DNA from: Actinobacteria bacterium UBA2286
GTDB lineage: Bacteria > Actinomycetota > Coriobacteriia > Anaerosomatales > Anaerosomataceae
NCBI GenBank assembly: GCA_002345925.1
Contig: DDWM01000019.1
Location: 790 to 13,363 of the forward strand
Reading direction: 5' to 3'
Length of the DNA stretch: 12,574 nt
Part shown: in pieces, positions 1 to 6,267 of the stretch
How positions within the stretch are numbered: the first letter of the stretch is position 1
Layout of the letters: every line of letters begins with the position of its first letter
The notes under the pieces: model-generated
What the model saw: the letters and a program-made list of their open reading frames with translations, nothing else
Databases searched by the model: none
What the model was told of the DNA's origin: nothing
Program-made: the position numbers and the translations under genes

Positions 1-214
1 CAGCGTGGGAGTGATGGGCGATGAGCGCACCTACGGACGCCCCATCATAATCCGGGCCGTGGCCTCTGCCGATGCGATGACCGCCGACTGGGCCAGGCTG
101 CCACACGACCTGCTCGCCAAGATGAGCAACCGCATCATCAATGAAGTCGACGGGGTCAATCGCGTCGCCTACGACATAACGAGCAAGCCGCCGGGTACTA
201 TCGAATGGGAGTAG
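1..214 (+). CDS. guaA: GMP synthase, C-terminal end (partial)
   Basis: Only the 3' end is in the window; the reading frame is open at the left edge (codons start at base 2) and ends at TAG 212-214. The ~70 visible residues match the conserved C-terminus of glutamine-hydrolysing GMP synthase: a GVMGDERTYGRP segment, then MTADWARLP, then SNRIINEVDGVNRVAYDITSKPP, ending TIEWE. This is the dimerisation domain of the ATP-pyrophosphatase half, whose final lysine/glutamate region contacts XMP. The enzyme converts XMP to GMP in the cytoplasm with glutamine and ATP, the last step of guanine nucleotide synthesis. The GTG at base 5 lies inside the gene and is not its start. A hairpin follows directly (227-257), suggesting that this transcript ends before the aromatic genes. 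Identification is from recognised motifs; the N-terminal amidotransferase domain is outside the window. Confidence 0.95.
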   Translation, partial: SVGVMGDERTYGRPIIIRAVASADAMTADWARLPHDLLAKMSNRIINEVDGVNRVAYDITSKPPGTIEWE

Positions 215-226
215 CCGTTTGATTCG

Positions 227-257
227 AGACGCCGGAGCTGCACGCAGCCCGGCGTCT
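227..257 (+). terminator. Hairpin after guaA, probable terminator without U-tract
   Basis: AGACGCCGG (227-235) pairs perfectly with CCGGCGTCT (249-257). Inside it, GCTG (237-240) pairs with CAGC (245-248) around the tetraloop CACG, with a single bulged A at 236. This gives about 13 base pairs of GC-rich stem starting 12 bases after the guaA stop. No T-run follows, so it is not a classic intrinsic terminator. Non-canonical terminators lacking a U-tract are reported in high-GC Gram-positives. It could also be an mRNA 3'-end stabiliser. The chorismate mutase ATG is 38 bases beyond it. Confidence 0.55.
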
Positions 258-295
258 GGTGTCAGAGACGGATGAATCAGGGGAGCTGAGGATAG

Positions 296-577
296 ATGGA
301 CGAGAAGCACACAGACGCACAAGGCCAGATCGACCTGCACCGGAGCCGCATCGACGAGATCGACTGCCAGCTTGTGCAGTTGCTCAACGACCGCGCGGTC
401 GAGTCGCTTGCCATTCGTTCGCTCAAGCCACAGGTTCATCTCGGCCTGTATGACCCGAAGCGTGAAGAGGAAATCTTCGCGAACCTCGCAGCCTGCAACA
501 AGGGTCCGCTATACGGCGACAACCTGCGCGAGATCTACGCCGCCATCCTTCACGTCATGAAGGAGCTGAGAGGCTGA
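296..577 (+). CDS. aroQ: Chorismate mutase, AroQ class, stand-alone
   Basis: A 93-residue all-helical AroQ-type chorismate mutase, which converts chorismate to prephenate at the entry to phenylalanine and tyrosine synthesis. The catalytic residues of the E. coli P-protein mutase domain map with exact spacing: R16, R33, K44, D53, R56 and E57 correspond to R11, R28, K39, D48, R51 and E52. The C-terminal helix (LREIYAAILHVMKEL) looks more like the mutase domain fused to DAHP synthase in Bacillus than like the E. coli enzyme. ATG 296 is preceded by the purine-rich GGGGAGCTGAGG at 280-291. The stop TGA (575-577) overlaps the ATG of the DAHP synthase gene (577-579), which indicates translational coupling. 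The protein is short and soluble, with no signal peptide. The mutase assignment is strong. That it binds and regulates the neighbouring synthase is inference from gene order and from the fused homologues. Confidence 0.93.
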   Translation: MDEKHTDAQGQIDLHRSRIDEIDCQLVQLLNDRAVESLAIRSLKPQVHLGLYDPKREEEIFANLAACNKGPLYGDNLREIYAAILHVMKELRG

Positions 578-1374
578 TGGCTGCCGAGAAAGCACGCGCG
601 ATTGGCGCGGTTCAGCGAGACGGCGCGGTCACGCTCATTGCGGGGCCATGCTCGGTCGAGAGTCGCGAGCAGATGCGAGAAGTTGCCAGCACGCTCTCAG
701 AGCTCGGCGTCAAGGTCATGCGCGGCGGCGCTTACAAGCCGAGGACCTCGCCATTCTCCTTCCAGGGACTTGAGGAGGAAGGGCTCATCATGCTGCGCGA
801 AGCGGCTGACGAGTTCGGACTTCTCGTGGTCACCGAGGTAACCGACTCGGCACACGTGGAGAAGGTTGCCTCGTATACGGACATGCTCCAGGTCGGCACG
901 CGCAATATGGCCAACTACAGCCTGCTCAAGAAGATCGGTGCGGTGACCGCCGAGACGGGGATGCCGGTCGTCTTCAAGCGCGGCATGGCCGCCACCATCG
1001 AGGAGTGGCTCCAGGCGAGCAACTACCTCACGATGTTCGGCAACGAGAACGTGATTCTGTGCGAGCGGGGAATCAGGACGTTTGAGACAGCCACCCGCTT
1101 CACGCTCGATATCTCGGCCGTGCCCGTGGTCAAGAAGCTCTCGCTTCTGCCGATCATCGTCGACGTGTCGCACCCGACCGGCTCGGCAGACCTGGTACCT
1201 GCGGTTTCGCGGGCGGCTGTTGCTGTTGGCGCAGACGGCGTGATGATCGAAGTGCACCCGAATCCGCGCGAGGCGCTTTGTGACGGGCCGCAGTCGCTTG
1301 ACCTCGACCAAATACGCGCTCTTGTTGCCGAGCTGTCGCCCGTGGCACAATCGATTGGGCGGGAACTCGGCTAA
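577..1374 (+). CDS. aroF: 3-deoxy-7-phosphoheptulonate (DAHP) synthase, type I-beta
   Basis: A 265-residue DAHP synthase. It condenses phosphoenolpyruvate with erythrose 4-phosphate, the first committed step of the shikimate pathway. Motifs seen in order: GPCSVES (C25 as metal ligand), KPRTSPFSFQG (54-64), GTRNMAN, FKRGM (K134-R135), CERGIRTFE, DVSHPTGS (H199), MIEVHPNP (E225) and CDGPQS (D236). C25, H199, E225 and D236 are the expected divalent-metal ligands of the (beta/alpha)8 barrel. The KPRTSP form and the length place it in the I-beta, KDO8P-synthase-like subfamily. It lacks both the N-terminal ferredoxin-like regulatory domain of the Thermotoga type and a fused chorismate mutase. The mutase is instead the overlapping upstream gene, so feedback control, if present, could come through that partner (inference). 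The start ATG 577 overlaps the upstream TGA. The stop is TAA 1372-1374. The aroF symbol is used by convention; aroA or aroG is used for homologues elsewhere. Confidence 0.95.
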   Translation: MAAEKARAIGAVQRDGAVTLIAGPCSVESREQMREVASTLSELGVKVMRGGAYKPRTSPFSFQGLEEEGLIMLREAADEFGLLVVTEVTDSAHVEKVASYTDMLQVGTRNMANYSLLKKIGAVTAETGMPVVFKRGMAATIEEWLQASNYLTMFGNENVILCERGIRTFETATRFTLDISAVPVVKKLSLLPIIVDVSHPTGSADLVPAVSRAAVAVGADGVMIEVHPNPREALCDGPQSLDLDQIRALVAELSPVAQSIGRELG

Positions 1375-1414
1375 AGATTTGCTGCAACAGCACCGTCAAA
1401 CACGGGAGCCCTTC

Positions 1415-1422
1415 GGAGGTGA
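1415..1422 (+). promoter_or_regulatory. Near-perfect ribosome binding site deciding the zinc-protein start
   Basis: GGAGGTGA is complementary to the 3' end of 16S rRNA over all eight bases. It rules out GTG 1419, which overlaps it, and supports GTG 1428. It is the strongest ribosome binding site in the left half of the window, suggesting efficient translation of the small zinc protein. Confidence 0.75.
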
Positions 1423-1427
1423 CGGTC

Positions 1428-1634
1428 GTGGCGCAGCCTATACGCAGTCGCTTCTGCGCGCATTGTGGCGCACAAGGTGAGCCGCGCATCGGCTTTTGCT
1501 CCGAGTGTGGGGGGCCTGTCTGCACCAAGTGCGGCAACACGCAACACATCCAGGGTGAGCACAAGGTCATGCATGATATGTGTCTCAAGCATGGTGACAA
1601 TGGCCATTTCTCGATGATCAAATTCGTGAAGTAG
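1428..1634 (+). CDS. Small B-box/zinc-ribbon-like protein, function unknown
   Basis: A 68-residue protein that I cannot assign to a named family. From GTG 1428 it contains C10-x2-C13, C24-x2-C27 and C32-x2-C35, then H40, H45, H49, C52, H55 and H60. The first four cysteines form a typical zinc ribbon. The whole pattern C-x2-C-x10-C-x2-C-x4-C-x2-C-x4-H-x4-H resembles the spacing of B-box zinc fingers, so it probably binds two zinc ions. It has no membrane segment or signal peptide. Start choice: the frame also allows GTG 1419, but that codon lies inside the ribosome binding site. GGAGGTGA (1415-1422), a perfect match to the anti-Shine-Dalgarno sequence, sits 5 bases before GTG 1428, 8 bases from its GGAGG core. 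It follows the DAHP synthase gene after 53 bases with no visible terminator, so it may be co-transcribed. A role as a protein- or nucleic-acid-binding adaptor is only a guess. Confidence 0.8.
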   Translation: MAQPIRSRFCAHCGAQGEPRIGFCSECGGPVCTKCGNTQHIQGEHKVMHDMCLKHGDNGHFSMIKFVK

Positions 1635-1671
1635 CGCCCGTTTTCGCCTATGCCGCGCTCGCCTCGTGCGC

Positions 1672-1677
1672 TAGACT
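1672..1677 (+). promoter_or_regulatory. Possible -10 element for a leaderless pcrA transcript
   Basis: TAGACT fits the TANNNT form of a -10 box (4 of 6 bases of TATAAT). Transcription 7-10 bases downstream would begin at about 1684-1687, at or just before the pcrA ATG. No Shine-Dalgarno-like purine run lies between 1655 and 1686, consistent with a leaderless mRNA. I see no convincing -35 element, so this is tentative. Confidence 0.28.
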
Positions 1678-1686
1678 GGTCAACCT

Positions 1687-3921
1687 ATGACGACCTTCCT
1701 CAACGAACTCAACCCCGCGCAGCGCGATGCCGTGACCACGACCGAGGGCCCACTCCTCGTGCTCGCTGGCGCCGGCTCGGGTAAGACGCGCGTACTCACA
1801 TACCGCATCGCGCACATCATCGCCGAGCGACGGATATCGCCCTCGGCGATCCTCGCGATCACGTTCACCAACAAGGCTTCGCAGGAGATGCGTAGCCGTC
1901 TGGAGAATCTGGTCGGGCCGTCAGCGCGCTCCATGTGGGTCATGACCTTCCACGCGTTCTGCGTGCGGGTTTTGCGTGCCGAGGGACACCATCTCGGCTA
2001 TTCGAACAATTTCACTATCTACGACCAAGACGATGCCAAGCGCATGCTTACCTCGGCCATGGCTGAACTTGACGTTGACCCCAAGCGCTACCCGCCCAAG
2101 ATGATCGGCGGGCGGATCTCTGCGGCGAAGAACGACCTTGTGCTGCCTGAGACGCTCGCAGCCAGCGCGGTCATCCCGCCGGATAAGATGGCAGCGAAGG
2201 TCTACGCGCTCTATCAGCGGCGTTTGCAGGACGCGAACGCGATGGACTTTGACGACTTGCTGGTGAACGCGTGGAAGGTTCTGAGCGCGCACCCCGAGGT
2301 GCTCGCTTTCTATCAGGACCGCTTCCGCTACATCCACGTCGACGAGTACCAGGACACCAACCATGCCCAGTACTCGATCGTGAACATGCTTGCTGCCAAG
2401 ACGCGCAACCTCATGGTCGTCGGCGACGACGACCAGTCGATCTACTCATGGCGCGGTGCGGACATCCGCAACATCCTCGAGTTTGAGAAGGACTACCCCG
2501 AGGCTGCAGTCATCAAGCTTGAGGAGAACTACCGCTCCACCAAGACGATCCTCGCGGCGGCGAACGCCGTCGTCGAGAACAACCGCGGCCGTAAGCCTAA
2601 GACGCTCTTCACCGCGAACGCCGGCGGCGAAGCGATCACACGCTACTTCGCATCTGATGAGCGTGACGAGGCGCGTTTTGTTGCCGAGGAGGTCGAGCGG
2701 CTGCTGCGCTCCGAGCACCGCACGTATTCGGACTTCGCGGTCTTTTACCGCACGAACGCTCAGTCGCGTGTGCTTGAGGACATATTCTTGCGCGTTGGCG
2801 TGCCGTACCGCCTTGTTGGCGGCACACGCTTCTTCGAGCGGGCAGAGATCCGCGACGTTATGGCGTGGCTTCGCTCGGCGGTCAACCCGGCTGACGTCCA
2901 GTCGCTGCGCCGCGTCATGGAGAAGCGCGCCGGCATTGGCAAGACCACCATCGAGCTGCTTCAGGCGCACGCGTACGAAGAGGGGATCACGCTTTCCGAG
3001 GCGATCGCCCGCGCCGAGGCCGAGGAGTGGGTCGGCGGCGCCGCTCGCAAGCGGGTCGACGACCTTGCCGCCGCACTTGAAGCCGCACGTACCGTGGAGG
3101 CGCCGACGCTGCGCGATCGCGTTGAAGCCATCGTTGCGCGCTCCGGGCTTCTGACGGCGCTCGCTGCCGAGGGTAGCGATGAGGCGCGTGGCCGTGGCGA
3201 GAACATCCACGAGTTCTTCGGCGTGGTGGGCGAGTACGACCAGACGCATGAGGATCCCGAGGAACGCACGCTGGAGTCGTTCCTGGAGTGGATCGCGCTT
3301 AGGACCGACCTCGATCAGCTCGAGGACGGGGACCACACCGTCACGCTGATGACGCTTCACACGGCAAAGGGCCTTGAGTTCCCGGTCGTCTTCCTTGTTG
3401 GTATGGAAGACGGCATCTTCCCTCACATCAACAGCATGTATGAGCCGCAGAAGCTCGAAGAGGAGCGCCGCCTTTGCTACGTGGGCATCACGCGCGCCCG
3501 TGAGCGGCTCTACATCACCCACGCGAATTCCCGCCAGCTGTTTGGCGAGACGCAGTGCAATGCGCCGAGCACATTCATCGGAGAGATTCCCGACGAGCAC
3601 TTGCGTACCGAGGGTGTTGGCTCGGCAGGCTTTGGTAGCTCAGCACCAGGGCGTGGCCGAGGTGACCGTGGCGGCTCGATGCGCTGGGGCGCCGATCGCG
3701 TTCCTCCCGCAGAAGGTCGCGTGTTCGGTTCCGGCGCTGCGCCGGTCAAGAAGACCCAGGAGCGTCTTGAGCTCTCACCTGGTGACGTCGTCGACCATAA
3801 GACGTTCGGTCGGGGAGTCGTGAAAGAGATCACCGGCGACAAGGTCACGATCGCCTTCAAAGGACTCGGGACGAAAAGCCTCCTTATGGGGTACGCTCCG
3901 ATACGAAAAGTCGATGGCTAG
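1687..3921 (+). CDS. pcrA: ATP-dependent 3'-5' DNA helicase PcrA/UvrD
   Basis: A 744-residue superfamily 1A helicase, full length for PcrA. It unwinds DNA during nucleotide-excision and mismatch repair and clears recombinase or RNA polymerase from DNA. Motifs in order: Q-motif LNPAQRDAV (8-16), Walker A AGAGSGKT (27-34), motif Ia ITFTNKAS, motif II VDEYQDT (218-224), motif III GDDDQSIYSWRG (246-257), motif IV LEENYRST, motif V LMTLHTAKGLEFP (554-566) and motif VI YVGITRARE (598-606). A glycine/arginine-rich flexible linker (about 639-674) leads to a C-terminal Tudor-like module (about 696-742: LSPGDVVDHKTFGRGVV). That module is known in PcrA/UvrD to bind RNA polymerase, which fits a role in transcription-coupled repair. 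ATG 1687 gives the expected N-terminus but has no Shine-Dalgarno; see the possible leaderless promoter at 1672. The pyrophosphatase gene follows after 27 bases. PcrA is preferred over UvrD because of the Gram-positive-like context, but the names are nearly interchangeable. Confidence 0.97.
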   Translation: MTTFLNELNPAQRDAVTTTEGPLLVLAGAGSGKTRVLTYRIAHIIAERRISPSAILAITFTNKASQEMRSRLENLVGPSARSMWVMTFHAFCVRVLRAEGHHLGYSNNFTIYDQDDAKRMLTSAMAELDVDPKRYPPKMIGGRISAAKNDLVLPETLAASAVIPPDKMAAKVYALYQRRLQDANAMDFDDLLVNAWKVLSAHPEVLAFYQDRFRYIHVDEYQDTNHAQYSIVNMLAAKTRNLMVVGDDDQSIYSWRGADIRNILEFEKDYPEAAVIKLEENYRSTKTILAAANAVVENNRGRKPKTLFTANAGGEAITRYFASDERDEARFVAEEVERLLRSEHRTYSDFAVFYRTNAQSRVLEDIFLRVGVPYRLVGGTRFFERAEIRDVMAWLRSAVNPADVQSLRRVMEKRAGIGKTTIELLQAHAYEEGITLSEAIARAEAEEWVGGAARKRVDDLAAALEAARTVEAPTLRDRVEAIVARSGLLTALAAEGSDEARGRGENIHEFFGVVGEYDQTHEDPEERTLESFLEWIALRTDLDQLEDGDHTVTLMTLHTAKGLEFPVVFLVGMEDGIFPHINSMYEPQKLEEERRLCYVGITRARERLYITHANSRQLFGETQCNAPSTFIGEIPDEHLRTEGVGSAGFGSSAPGRGRGDRGGSMRWGADRVPPAEGRVFGSGAAPVKKTQERLELSPGDVVDHKTFGRGVVKEITGDKVTIAFKGLGTKSLLMGYAPIRKVDG

Positions 3922-3948
3922 CGCCCCGACCCTCTGGAGAGGAACGCG

Positions 3949-5574
3949 ATGGGACCCGTCCTCGTCTTTGGGCACAAGAACCCGGACAACGACTCCATCT
4001 GTTCGGCTGTCGCTTACGCGCATCTGAAGAACCTTACCGAGCCGGGTGACGTCTTCTTGCCAGCGCGCCTTGGGCCCGTTCCTGCCGAGACCCGATGGGT
4101 GTTCGAGCGCTTTGGCGTCGACTTGCCCGATGAGGTCTCCCACGTGTTCACACGTGTGCGCGACGTCATGACAGAGGACACCCTCAGCATCGGTCCAGAC
4201 GCGACCATGCTTGAGGCGGGTCGCATGATGCGCGAGCATTCGGTGCGCGCACTTCCGGTCGTTGACGACAACGCCGTGCGTGGTCTGATCAACGTCACGA
4301 CCCTCGCAGAGCTCTACATCGACGAGACCGATGTAAGAGGCTTTGAGAAGATGCCTGTCACGGTGGGCCATGTGGCCACCGCGCTTGGCGCACGAGTATT
4401 GGTCGGCGATGCGGCGCAGGTGCTCTCGGGCGGCGTACTGATCGGCGCGATGGAGCCCGAGACGATGGTCACCTACATCAAGGCCGGTGACACCCTTGTG
4501 CTCGGCGACAGGCGTCGCACGCAGCCGATGGCAATCAAGGCCGGCGTCGCCTGTCTCGTTGTAACGGGCGATGCCGTGCCAGATGATGTCGTCCTCACCC
4601 TTGCTGCCGAACGGGGCGCAGCGGTCATTCTAACGCGCCACGACACCTACGCGGCTGCACGTTTGGTGAACCTCTCGCACCCGGTCGGTGGATTGATGGA
4701 TACCAGCATGCTGCTGACGTCGCCCGACGTGCTCCTCTCGGAGCTTGCCGAGGACCTCGTCGAGTCGCCACACCGTGAAGCCGTCGTCGTGGATGCCAAT
4801 GGCGCGCTTGCGGGCATCGTTACACGCACCAATCTCGCGCGTAACCTGCGCCGCCGCGTGATTCTTGTCGATCACAACGAACTCTCGCAGTCCGCGCCGG
4901 GTGTGGCCGAGGCGTCCGTGCTTGAGATCATCGACCACCATCGCGTTGGGGACGTGCAGACCTCCTCACCGATCCTGTTCATCAACCTCCCGGTCGGGTC
5001 GACGGCGACGATCGTTGCCGAGCGCTACCGCGAGCTTGATGTGGAGCCGCCCGTGGGCATGGCGGGATTGCTGCTCTCGGCGCTTCTGACCGACACGGTA
5101 TTGCTCAAGTCTCCCACGACAACCGATACCGACCGCGAGGTCGCAAGACGCCTTGCGGAGCGCGTTGGAGTCGACGCCGTTGAGTTTGGGATGGATATGT
5201 TCCGGGCGCGCTCGCAGGGCAGGCGTTTCTCGGCAGAAGAGGCGGTTCGCGCCGACCTCAAGGAGTATCGTGTTGGTGACGCGGTAATCGCGATCGGGCA
5301 GATTGAAACGGTCGAGCTTGCTGATGTCATGGATCACCGGGATGAGTTGGTCTCGGTGATGGAAGCGATGCGTAGCGCGCGTGGATATGATCTCTTGATG
5401 CTCATGGTCACAGACGTGGTCCGCGAGGGTAGCGAGATAGTCGCAACCGGACGCGTCCGGCTCGCGGAACGCGCGCTAGGGGTCGAGCTTGGCGTCGGAT
5501 CGGCATGGATGGACGGCGTGCTTTCGCGCAAGAAGCAAGTCGCGGCACGTATGCTCGAATCAGCCGGCGGATAA
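3949..5574 (+). CDS. ppaC: Manganese-dependent inorganic pyrophosphatase with CBS and DRTGG domains
   Basis: A 541-residue family II pyrophosphatase that hydrolyses PPi to two phosphates in the cytoplasm, pulling biosynthetic reactions forward. It is much longer than the ~310-residue simple enzymes because a regulatory insert splits the DHH domain. Order: DHH part 1 (1-65, with metal ligands H9, D13 and D15 in GHKNPDNDS), CBS1 (about 70-122), DRTGG (about 136-243), CBS2 (about 250-300), DHH part 2 (VDHNE with D308; DHH at 329-331), then DHHA2 (about 410-541), ending with the substrate-binding SRKKQ at 526-530. In characterised CBS-PPases, AMP and ADP inhibit while ATP or diadenosine polyphosphates activate through the CBS pair. 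The same control is likely here but is not shown by sequence alone. ATG 3949 has a good ribosome binding site, GGAGAGGAA (3936-3944). The stop TAA overlaps the ribosome binding site of the PAP2 gene, 12 bases before its ATG, so the two are probably co-translated. Confidence 0.95.
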   Translation: MGPVLVFGHKNPDNDSICSAVAYAHLKNLTEPGDVFLPARLGPVPAETRWVFERFGVDLPDEVSHVFTRVRDVMTEDTLSIGPDATMLEAGRMMREHSVRALPVVDDNAVRGLINVTTLAELYIDETDVRGFEKMPVTVGHVATALGARVLVGDAAQVLSGGVLIGAMEPETMVTYIKAGDTLVLGDRRRTQPMAIKAGVACLVVTGDAVPDDVVLTLAAERGAAVILTRHDTYAAARLVNLSHPVGGLMDTSMLLTSPDVLLSELAEDLVESPHREAVVVDANGALAGIVTRTNLARNLRRRVILVDHNELSQSAPGVAEASVLEIIDHHRVGDVQTSSPILFINLPVGSTATIVAERYRELDVEPPVGMAGLLLSALLTDTVLLKSPTTTDTDREVARRLAERVGVDAVEFGMDMFRARSQGRRFSAEEAVRADLKEYRVGDAVIAIGQIETVELADVMDHRDELVSVMEAMRSARGYDLLMLMVTDVVREGSEIVATGRVRLAERALGVELGVGSAWMDGVLSRKKQVAARMLESAGG

Positions 5575-5586
5575 GGAGCTATTGCG

Positions 5587-6267
5587 ATGGCGTGGGGCAA
5601 CGGCGCATCGTGGCGACGCGACACGCGACCCGGCGTGCTCGTGATCATGTTCGGGATCGCCGTGGTGGGATTTGCCGCCCTATGGGCCATGCTATTGCTT
5701 GCACCAGCGCTGATCTCGATCGATCACTCGGTTTCCGCGGCGATCAGATCGACTGCGAGCCCACAGCTTGACCCCATCGCGGTAGCGTTCACCACGCTCG
5801 GCGGATTCGCGATCATGGCGGCGCTGGCCGTGGCGGTCGCAGCCTGGCTCTTGTGGCGCGGCCTACGTGCCGAGGCGGCGCTCGTCGTCGGCACGATGAC
5901 GTTTGGTCCGGCGCTCGGGCAGCTCATCAAGCTCATCGCCGGTCGGGCGCGTCCGCCGGTAGAGTTCGCGCGGATCGTGCCGCCGACCGATCTGAGCTTC
6001 CCCTCGGGACACGCGCTTGCGGCGTTCCTGTTCTTCGGGACGCTCGTCTTCTTGCTCTTCGCGGTCGACGAGTCGCTCTCGCTCAAGGCGAAGGCGCTCG
6101 TCTCGGCGGTGTGCGTGGTTTTGGCGATCATCATCTCGATGTCGCGGGTGTATCTTGGCGTCCACTATCTTGGTGACGTCTTCGGTGGCTGGCTGCTTGG
6201 CGCAGCCGTCATGACGATTACCGTAGGCATCTACGTGACGGTGACGAGTGGGCGCACCTCGAGCTAG
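5587..6267 (+). CDS. Membrane PAP2-family phosphatase
   Basis: A 226-residue integral-membrane phosphatase of the PAP2 (type 2 phosphatidic acid phosphatase) superfamily. All three catalytic motifs are intact: K115-x6-R122-P123, P139-S-G-H142 and S186-R187-x5-H193-x3-D197. H193 is the expected nucleophile and H142 the acid. Hydrophobic segments lie at about 16-42, 63-90, 97-114, 143-160, 168-185 and 197-220, giving the usual six-helix fold with the active site at the outer face. Likely substrates are undecaprenyl pyrophosphate, phosphatidylglycerol phosphate or another lipid phosphate; the sequence does not decide among them. The ribosome binding site TAAGGAGCT (5572-5580) includes the stop codon of the pyrophosphatase gene, showing tight coupling. 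Its TAG shares the palindrome CTAG (6264-6267) with the stop codon of the converging sensor kinase gene, so there is no intergenic space on the 3' side. Confidence 0.92.
   Translation: MAWGNGASWRRDTRPGVLVIMFGIAVVGFAALWAMLLLAPALISIDHSVSAAIRSTASPQLDPIAVAFTTLGGFAIMAALAVAVAAWLLWRGLRAEAALVVGTMTFGPALGQLIKLIAGRARPPVEFARIVPPTDLSFPSGHALAAFLFFGTLVFLLFAVDESLSLKAKALVSAVCVVLAIIISMSRVYLGVHYLGDVFGGWLLGAAVMTITVGIYVTVTSGRTSS

Noticed and set aside
259..577. Other-frame open frames overlapping the chorismate mutase gene (259-453 and 372-560).
   Set aside because: Arginine-rich translations without domains; the 296 frame carries all six mapped catalytic residues and a ribosome binding site.
697..1350. A 217-codon minus-strand open frame in the DAHP synthase gene.
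   Set aside because: Shadow of a conserved enzyme; no ribosome binding site or domain of its own.
1419..1427. GTG 1419 as start of the small zinc protein.
   Set aside because: It lies within GGAGGTGA, which should pair with 16S rRNA; GTG 1428 has the correct spacing.
2446..3600. A 384-codon open frame on the minus strand inside pcrA.
   Set aside because: The plus strand encodes intact helicase motifs throughout. The reverse frame is a by-product of GC-rich third positions and its translation resembles no protein I know.
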